DNA of 64,000 nt from an uncultured Sphingomonadales bacterium (GTDB lineage Bacteria > Pseudomonadota > Alphaproteobacteria > Sphingomonadales > Sphingomonadaceae). The notes beneath the pieces were generated by a model. It worked only from the letters and a program-made list of their open reading frames with translations. It was not told the DNA's origin and ran no database searches. Of this stretch, positions 58,997-64,000 are shown in pieces. The stretch is from contig CAIJLW010000086.1 of the NCBI GenBank assembly GCA_903821685.1, forward strand, positions 103,561 through 167,560, given 5' to 3'. Each line of letters begins with the position of its first letter. The first letter of the stretch is position 1. The translations under genes and the position numbers were made by a program.

Positions 58997-59190
58997 TCGC
59001 AGTTCATAACAAACTTCAGACCATCGTATACAAACAATTAACTAAGCTCCCTCGCTTGATACTCAAATCGGCGACATTGCAGAATTTCAAAATCATAAAA
59101 ATGTCTTGGTTTAAAGCCTATAAGCGTTAGAAGTTGAGTGAAGGTAGGTAGTTTGCGCGCGCTTTAAGCGGGTCAGAATGGAGACGAACG

Positions 59191-59598
59191 ATGAAATCGA
59201 TACTGAGTTATCTTTTTGGCGTCTTGGTGCTGTTGACTGTTTTAGGTTTGGGCATAGAAACACAAAATGGGATGCCTGATAACGCATCACTTTATTTTGA
59301 TACCAAAAATAAAGTGTACATATCTCCTCCATGTTTTTCTGGCGGAGATTTTGAAGATCATGCACCAGTTAGCAAGCAATATCCGAACGATATAAATTCT
59401 AGATTTACACCAACCACATTTAGTAAAATCCGGGCGCTAAATGGAGAGAGCAGTAGAGAAGAAAAAATCCATCCAGATCAAATCTGCAATAATAATGATG
59501 GTTATCAAGAACACATGAAACTCGCAGAGGCCATTTTTATTGGTCACCCAATTATATCTGGTAAAAGATGGAATTTAGACGGAAGCTGGAATTGGTGA
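59191..59598 (+). CDS. Unrecognised secreted or anchored protein
   Basis: A 135-residue protein with GGAG seven bases before the ATG. The hydrophobic N-terminus (residues 4-22, LSYLFGVLVLLTVLGLG) is a signal peptide or anchor. The rest is polar and Asn/Asp-rich with two Cys, ending in Trp-rich KRWNLDGSWNW. The coding sequence is AT-richer than the core genes. It is followed at 40 bases by another membrane-protein gene. No family recognised. Confidence 0.6.
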   Translation: MKSILSYLFGVLVLLTVLGLGIETQNGMPDNASLYFDTKNKVYISPPCFSGGDFEDHAPVSKQYPNDINSRFTPTTFSKIRALNGESSREEKIHPDQICNNNDGYQEHMKLAEAIFIGHPIISGKRWNLDGSWNW

Positions 59599-59638
59599 TT
59601 GCTGCACCTCATGTATGCAAATTTTGTAAGGTTTTAAC

Positions 59639-60055
59639 ATGAAAGAGCGAGTTTTCGTTGCGCTAAGATGGATATTTTTATTGCCGCTGAGTGCGCTCGG
59701 CGGATGGGCTGTTTTCGCTTTATTTACAATTTCTTGGCAGCAAATCGTGCCTTCATTCGGCGCAATGTCTTCTCTGCGTTATCCAATTCGGGTGCTAATT
59801 GAGTTTCTTGCTAATGGTTTTATGGGCGCTGCGTTCGCTTGGACATCATTTTTTATTGCGCCATCGCAGAAGAAATTTGCAAGCTATATTTCCAGCTCGA
59901 TTGCCGGTGCTCTTTTGTTAATTTCATCTGGGATTGGTCTGGCGCAAGGCAATACTAGAGCTTTGTTAATGACTTTACCGGTTTTGGTTGGGCTTACGTG
60001 GGTTTGTCGTGCGATTGCGAAAGGTGAAATTTCGATTAAGTCGGATATGGGTTGA
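59639..60055 (+). CDS. Unrecognised four-helix membrane protein
   Basis: A 138-residue protein with four hydrophobic segments (about 8-32, 48-70, 80-100 and 108-126), a basic C-terminus and no soluble domain. No conserved catalytic residues are visible. Same strand and orientation as its neighbours on both sides. Function unknown. Confidence 0.6.
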   Translation: MKERVFVALRWIFLLPLSALGGWAVFALFTISWQQIVPSFGAMSSLRYPIRVLIEFLANGFMGAAFAWTSFFIAPSQKKFASYISSSIAGALLLISSGIGLAQGNTRALLMTLPVLVGLTWVCRAIAKGEISIKSDMG

Positions 60056-60251
60056 TTAAGGCTACTCCGACGTCATATCCATCGCCTAACAACCACTCGG
60101 GTCACTTCTCGGCGAGGATCACCATGTTCCGCTTAAGCCAGCGTCCAAAGCCAATTGGGGCATTGACTAAGACTTATATCTTATTTTCTTGATACACGTG
60201 ATATTTCTAATAATGAATATGTGAACGGGTCGTCGAAGAACGGGAGATAAA

Positions 60252-60842
60252 ATGTCGGACTTTCATCAGCTCTCTTTGGAGGTCGAAGGGTTTTCATTTC
60301 CAGACTATGTGTCGCTGCTGAGAGCTCACTCAAGTGGAGAGATTGAGCTCGGTGCTGCGCCAGATTTTGCAAGGCAATGGTTAATGGCTGACGGGTCTGC
60401 TCCAGCCTTTCCGAGAACTGTAGTTCACCTCCATACGCTGGCTATCATCTTATTTCCAATTACATGGCTTGTAATAGCATTTGTTAAAGGGGAACTGATA
60501 TGGGGTGCGATGGCTGTATTGACCGTGCCTCTTTATTTATTCCTTAGGCCGATCACTGTTAACCTGATTGGTGGTCCGCTCACTTTAGCTATATGGTTCG
60601 GGTATGCGTGTATCTTAGCAAACTTGGTCGGATGGTTTGGCGGTTGGTCGATGGCCTTAGGGCTCACGATAATTGCGCCTTGGCTAATGAACAAGTTTAC
60701 CTACGGGTTTAGCCGAGACACTGCTTTAAACATCGCTTTAAACAGTGAACCTGGTTTTGTGAAGCTATTCAAATTTGGCGTAGTGAATTTAAGGAAACCA
60801 AGCGGAAACTATATTTCCTATCGGCGCAAAGTTTCCGAATAA
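60252..60842 (+). CDS. Unrecognised membrane protein with soluble N-terminal domain
   Basis: A 196-residue protein with GGGAG upstream of the ATG. An N-terminal region of about 55 residues is soluble (LEVEGFSFPDYVSLLRAHSS). Several hydrophobic segments follow (65-90, 95-125, 130-155). The C-terminus is basic and cytoplasmic-looking. The 60056-60251 gap before it holds no gene. The stop and next start overlap by one base, so it is coupled to the zinc-ribbon gene. Confidence 0.6.
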   Translation: MSDFHQLSLEVEGFSFPDYVSLLRAHSSGEIELGAAPDFARQWLMADGSAPAFPRTVVHLHTLAIILFPITWLVIAFVKGELIWGAMAVLTVPLYLFLRPITVNLIGGPLTLAIWFGYACILANLVGWFGGWSMALGLTIIAPWLMNKFTYGFSRDTALNIALNSEPGFVKLFKFGVVNLRKPSGNYISYRRKVSE

Positions 60843-61255
60843 TGATGACGCAACGAAACAGGATCGTATTTGGTCTTATTTGGACCGCAATATTTCTATT
60901 GGTTGCCGTATGGTTGGCAGACGCAGAAAGCGGCTTTTGGGGGTTCGTATCTTCTGCCCTTTACTTTTTTGCGGCAGCCTCTGTTTATAATGTTCTTTTC
61001 GGAGGGGCAGATATTCGATGTCCTAGCTGCGGAACAAAAGGCAAGCATCAGCGGCGGGTTCGAAGCTCGGATGCCACGGCGAGAGCTTTAGATGAGTTTT
61101 TCAAAATGCGCGGCGAGCAAAACCCATTCTCCGGATTACATTACACTTGCAAAGCTTGTGATGGCGGATTCAGCGAAAGTGCGGCCATTGTCTTCGCAGA
61201 AATGGCCAATAAGTATGGAGAAGAATTTGCCCTCAAAGAGTACCAAGACGCATAA
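60842..61255 (+). CDS. Membrane protein with zinc-ribbon
   Basis: A 137-residue protein. Two transmembrane segments (about 8-26 and 30-50) are followed by a cytoplasmic zinc-ribbon formed by CPSC (about 60-63) and CKAC (about 103-106). A helical end follows. The ATG overlaps the upstream stop by one base (an alternative ATG is three bases later). No family assigned; pairing with the preceding membrane protein suggests a shared complex. Confidence 0.65.
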   Translation: MMTQRNRIVFGLIWTAIFLLVAVWLADAESGFWGFVSSALYFFAAASVYNVLFGGADIRCPSCGTKGKHQRRVRSSDATARALDEFFKMRGEQNPFSGLHYTCKACDGGFSESAAIVFAEMANKYGEEFALKEYQDA

Positions 61256-61559
61256 AAATAATTTACTTTTCAACTAAGATTAGAAAATTCTTCAGATACC
61301 AAGGGTCCCATTGCGGCTAGATCTAAAGCAATCGTCGAGCGTATCCTACTCATCAAACTCAACCTGTTCCTCAATACGATCAGACCAAAGCACTCCTCCA
61401 ATCATAACAAAAAATCTGAGCCATTGGTGCCGACGAAGAGGACCGAAGCCTTGTGCGCCTTAATGACGAACTGCTAACGGAATTTCATTGATTGAGATTG
61501 ATAACCGCAAATGCTGCTGTAGAAGGAGCTGCCGCCGCTCAATAAGACCATGATGTTAT
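61256..61559. other. Stretch without a recognisable gene
   Basis: About 300 bases between the zinc-ribbon gene and the decayed gene fragment. Short frames exist on both strands, but none has a start with a ribosome-binding site or a recognisable product. It looks like gene debris in an accessory region. Confidence 0.45.
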
Positions 61560-61690
61560 TCAGCCCTTTGACTTTCTTCCCCGGGTCCGTGTCGACCCGG
61601 GTGCCAGCATCCCCAGTTTGGCCATGAGATTTTCTGTGTCTTAGAAGTATGCTGCCAATCATGACGTGCCTGCCGTGACGCTTGCTTGCC
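61560..61690 (-). pseudogene. Decayed 3' fragment of the Cys/His-rich gene at 63187
   Basis: The minus strand reads TENLMAKLGMLAPGSTRTRG then RKSKG and a stop, nearly the same as the C-terminus of the intact protein encoded at 63187-63597 (TENLMAKLGMLAAGSTRTRG). Upstream similarity continues at DNA level (GGCAAG..CACG..CATG) but is broken by insertions and an in-frame stop, and the 5' half with the Cys cluster is gone. It is a relic of a duplication about 1.6 kb away. Confidence 0.75.
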
Positions 61691-61716
61691 CAATATTGAA
61701 TTGGTAGCCCCATATA

Positions 61717-62430
61717 ATGAACATCGTCATTCTCACAGGGGCAGGCATTTCGGCGGAAAGCGGGCTTTCAACATTCACGGGGACTGACGGCCTTTGGAAT
61801 GGCTACCGTATTGAAGATGTGTGCACCCCAGATGCTCTTGAGCGTAACCCAGATGCGGTCTGCGCTTTCTACGATGAACGTAAAGCAGATGCTGCGTCGG
61901 CAGAACCAAACTCCGCTCACAAAGCTTTAACTGAACTTGAGCGGTTTTGGCAGGACGCAAACAAAGGTGATTTTCTTCTGGTCACCCAGAATGTTGATGA
62001 CCTGCACGAGCGTGGGGGATCTAGGAACATCCACCACATGCACGGCCTGCTAAATTCTGCGTTCTGCATGGAGTGTGGCTGGCAAGGCCCAAGGCACGGA
62101 CGACTGGAAGGAAATAGAGAGTGCCCAGCATGCGAGCGTGAAGCGCTCCGTCCCGACATTGTTCTGTTTGGTGAGGCACCTCGACATCTGCGTCAGATTG
62201 AGGCGGCACTAAAGCAATGTGACCTGTTCGTGGCCATTGGCACGTCGGGCACGGTTTATCCTGCGGCAGGCTTTGTTGAAATCGCGAAGGCTAATGGTGC
62301 GGAAACGCATCGGTTTGATATTTACCTTCCGTTGGGTAGCGAGAGGTTCGATAAGTGCCACGTCGGCGCAGCGGGTAAGACTGTTTCTGCGTGGATGAAC
62401 GAACTTATAACGCAGAGCGGATCTATCTAA
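61717..62430 (+). CDS. Sir2-family NAD-dependent deacylase, class III type
   Basis: A 237-residue sirtuin. NAD site GAGISAESG (8-16), TQNVDDLHE (90-98) and catalytic His109 (HMHG). Zinc Cys pairs are 117/120 and 136/139 (CMEC, CPAC). PDIVLFGE (146-153) follows. FYDER (51-55) supplies the Tyr-x-x-Arg pair that in CobB/SIRT5 binds succinyl-type acyl groups, so lysine desuccinylation is possible. Usual AGS in the HERAGS motif is GGS here. It may be a CobB homologue or an island-borne NAD-using protein; with no membrane or nuclease partner, a defence role is not supported. Confidence 0.88.
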   Translation: MNIVILTGAGISAESGLSTFTGTDGLWNGYRIEDVCTPDALERNPDAVCAFYDERKADAASAEPNSAHKALTELERFWQDANKGDFLLVTQNVDDLHERGGSRNIHHMHGLLNSAFCMECGWQGPRHGRLEGNRECPACEREALRPDIVLFGEAPRHLRQIEAALKQCDLFVAIGTSGTVYPAAGFVEIAKANGAETHRFDIYLPLGSERFDKCHVGAAGKTVSAWMNELITQSGSI

Positions 62431-62528
62431 CAATTTCATAAGGGGGTTTTTGGATTATCGTTCTTGCGCGCGGGCACAACTCTCGGCTAGCCACTCTTTG
62501 AAAATAAACTGACATCAGGGGGTTGGTG

Positions 62529-63125
62529 GTGAGTGAAAAGGTTATTTTAGCGGTTGCTTACTCAGCCGTCAGCGCGTTTGGGCTATGGCTGATCATTGAT
62601 GTAGATGGTTGGTTTGCTTCCGTTGTTGGCTTAGTTTTAATGTTCTTCGCTGGAGCGGGGCTGGCGGGTATGGCTAAGTTTGGCTCGATAGACCGAGCGG
62701 TCAACTACCAAAAAGATGGCGGCACCGAACTTGATACGCTTAAAATTCATCGCGATGCGTCCGAATCCTTGATGCTTGAAGACTCATTGCCAAAACATCA
62801 AAAATATCTAGACAAGTTTGGCCTCAATGTTGAACATTTAAATATTTTTCCGGCTCATGTGAGTGCAATCTCGATATATAGAATGCTGACTGGGAAATCT
62901 CCGTCATCAATTTCTCCCCCTGAGCATTTGTGTCTTTTCCTTACCCAAGTTTGGGAGACCAATACAGAATATCATGGAAACCCGAGGCTTTATGGCGCAA
63001 TGTTTCATTGCCTTCCTGCCCTTTCTAAATTTAAGGGAAGTGAGGAAATAGAAGACTACTTATGTAAAAAAATTATAACTGAATATACAGACGGACAAGA
63101 CACGGATTGGATCAAAACGCGGTAA
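62529..63125 (+). CDS. Unrecognised membrane-anchored protein
   Basis: A 198-residue protein. GTG at 62529 is preferred over the in-frame TTG (62523) and GTG (62526) because AGGGGG then sits about six bases upstream. Two hydrophobic helices (about 6-26 and 30-50) are followed by a soluble helical domain (about 80-198; LPKHQKYLDKFGLNVEHLNI, ISPPEHLCLFLTQVWE). AT-rich coding. No family recognised. It stands alone between the sirtuin and the convergent small genes. Confidence 0.6.
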   Translation: MSEKVILAVAYSAVSAFGLWLIIDVDGWFASVVGLVLMFFAGAGLAGMAKFGSIDRAVNYQKDGGTELDTLKIHRDASESLMLEDSLPKHQKYLDKFGLNVEHLNIFPAHVSAISIYRMLTGKSPSSISPPEHLCLFLTQVWETNTEYHGNPRLYGAMFHCLPALSKFKGSEEIEDYLCKKIITEYTDGQDTDWIKTR

Positions 63126-63186
63126 AAATTCCTGCGGATGATTTATAATTTAGATTTAAAAATTAAACGTAATCTGGGCACGTCAT

Positions 63187-63597
63187 TTAGGCCCTTGGTT
63201 TCCTCCCCCTCGTCCGTGTCGACCCCGCTGCTAGCATCCCCAGCTTAGCCATAAGATTTTCGGTCTCGTGGAAGAAGACTGCCATGTCGTGTCGTTCTTG
63301 CCTTTCATGTACAGTCTGACCTGCACCATGATAGTTCCAATGATCTGCACCTCGCTTGATAGCCTCTGGATTTTTTGCGCCATGATATCTGCACGTTGCG
63401 CAGCCCCACTTAGTAACTGCTGGGTTCCAGCACCTATCGCCCCTCGCCTTACACTTCGCCGTGCAGCGCCGCGTTTTGCCTGATTTTACATACGGTAGGG
63501 GCATGGCTTCGAGGAGTACTCTGATATTCAGGTCAGAACTTTCGAGCGCCTGCGACCCGGCAGACGGTGAGCCTGTTCGAGTTTCCACTTCGGACAC
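63187..63597 (-). CDS. Small Cys/His-rich protein (HGGxSTG-like, phage/island type)
   Basis: A 136-residue protein with a treble-clef-like cluster CTAKCKARGDRC..GCATCRYHGAKNP (Cys45, 49, 56, 66, 69 and His72), resembling the short HGGxSTG-domain proteins often found in phages and islands. The C-terminal half is helical and basic. The start is uncertain: GTG at 63597 overlaps the upstream gene by 65 bases with a badly spaced GAGG; GTG at 63588 or ATG at 63504 are alternatives. A truncated copy of its 3' end lies at 61560. Confidence 0.6.
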   Translation of the reverse strand: MSEVETRTGSPSAGSQALESSDLNIRVLLEAMPLPYVKSGKTRRCTAKCKARGDRCWNPAVTKWGCATCRYHGAKNPEAIKRGADHWNYHGAGQTVHERQERHDMAVFFHETENLMAKLGMLAAGSTRTRGRKPRA

Positions 63598-63928
63598 CTC
63601 TTTTTAGTACACCGCTGTACCGGTTTATTGTGATATGTAATTCTCCGCCGTAGGCTGCAGGGTTAAGGGTAACCCCAGAGGGTTCCGTTTTAAGCATTGG
63701 GAACCACACCAGCGAGATATCGCTGATCTCAAATTCCACAGGCTCGTTATTCACCTGCTTTTTTACGAAGTCGATCTTGTAGATTTCTTCATCGACCTTG
63801 ACGCCTGCGTCTGTTGTCACACAACTCATCATGATAACGCCGGAGAGCTTACTTGGCACTGCCGCCGCCAGCGATACTTGTGGGGATAGGACAGCCAAAA
63901 TAGCCAGAATGAATGGTAATTTATGCAT
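63533..63928 (-). CDS. Unrecognised secreted protein
   Basis: A 131-residue protein. ATG at 63928 is preferred because GGGGGGAG sits six bases upstream (the ATG at 63934 would leave no spacing). The signal peptide covers residues 1-22 (ILAILAVLSPQVSLAAA). The mature part has two Cys and is beta-rich (VEFEISDISLVWFPML, YGGELHITINRYSG). It overlaps the end of a frame entering from the right edge and the start of the Cys/His-rich gene. No family recognised. Confidence 0.6.
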   Translation of the reverse strand: MHKLPFILAILAVLSPQVSLAAAVPSKLSGVIMMSCVTTDAGVKVDEEIYKIDFVKKQVNNEPVEFEISDISLVWFPMLKTEPSGVTLNPAAYGGELHITINRYSGVLKRGVRSGNSNRLTVCRVAGARKF

Positions 63929-64000
63929 AATCATCTCCCCCCTTACTCCGCAACTTCACATAGGCCAAGCTCCAGCCTAACCGCGCCTTAGATATAGCGC
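63921..64000 (-). CDS. 3' end of a gene entering from the right edge
   Basis: An open frame from the window edge reads AISKARLGWSLAYVKLRSKG then GDDYA and TAA at 63921-63923, overlapping the next gene's start by eight bases as in tight operons. Too short to identify; protein-like composition is the only support. Confidence 0.4.
   Translation of the reverse strand, partial: AISKARLGWSLAYVKLRSKGGDDYA

Noticed and set aside
61474..61713. 79-codon frame on the minus strand
   Set aside because: It crosses the decayed gene fragment in a different frame from the conserved C-terminus, so it is not the real product.

Overview
This window is chromosomal DNA of an alphaproteobacterium, most likely a member of the Sphingomonadales (Sphingopyxis/Sphingorhabdus-like) with moderate GC. 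The reasons are the gene orders eno-ftsB-pdhA-pdhB (with a lipoyl domain on the E1 beta chain), carA-carB-greA, yqeY-dnaG-rpoD and recG / sdhE-mfd, together with a TonB-dependent receptor and frequent GTG/TTG starts. The assignment is inferred from gene order and protein character, not from a database search.

Region 1 (1-7984) looks like a phosphate-starvation module. Leftward it holds the 5' part of gspC (type II secretion), a TonB-dependent receptor, a poly-proline beta-helix-type lipoprotein and a small TPR protein. Rightward lie a PlcP-like metallophosphoesterase and a GT4 glycosyltransferase (Agt-like), a pair known to replace phospholipids by glycolipids under Pi limitation. The divergent promoter carries a perfect 17-bp inverted repeat whose arms both read as Pho boxes, and a third Pho-box match lies just before plcP.

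Region 2 (8000-24600) is mixed housekeeping: a PLP decarboxylase-like enzyme, ferredoxin-NADP reductase, a HExxH metalloprotease, tRNA-Pro and a CAU-anticodon tRNA, an Lrp regulator, a periplasmic TPR protein, an SDR, gyrA, a DUF3089 esterase-like protein, YhhN, NAD(P)HX dehydratase, trmFO, an EF-hand protein and a squalene/phytoene-synthase-like protein.

Region 3 (24600-55282) is core: pdhB-pdhA-ftsB-eno, a five-gene cluster of small envelope proteins (DUF883/YqjE type), rhomboid, greA, carB, carA, yqeY-dnaG-rpoD, a MoxR/CoxE-type pair, the NamZ muramidase family, a DOMON-like protein, tyrS, PilZ, recG, sdhE-mfd, moaA-nadK and tRNA-Asn.

Region 4 (55283-64000) begins directly at the 3' end of tRNA-Asn and looks like an accessory island. 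It is more AT-rich and dominated by unrecognised membrane or secreted proteins, with a Sel1/SHOCT/poly-proline protein, a periplasmic trypsin-like protease, a class III-type sirtuin, a Cys/His-rich small protein and a decayed copy of that protein's 3' end. No integrase, transposase, rRNA or CRISPR array is visible in the window.
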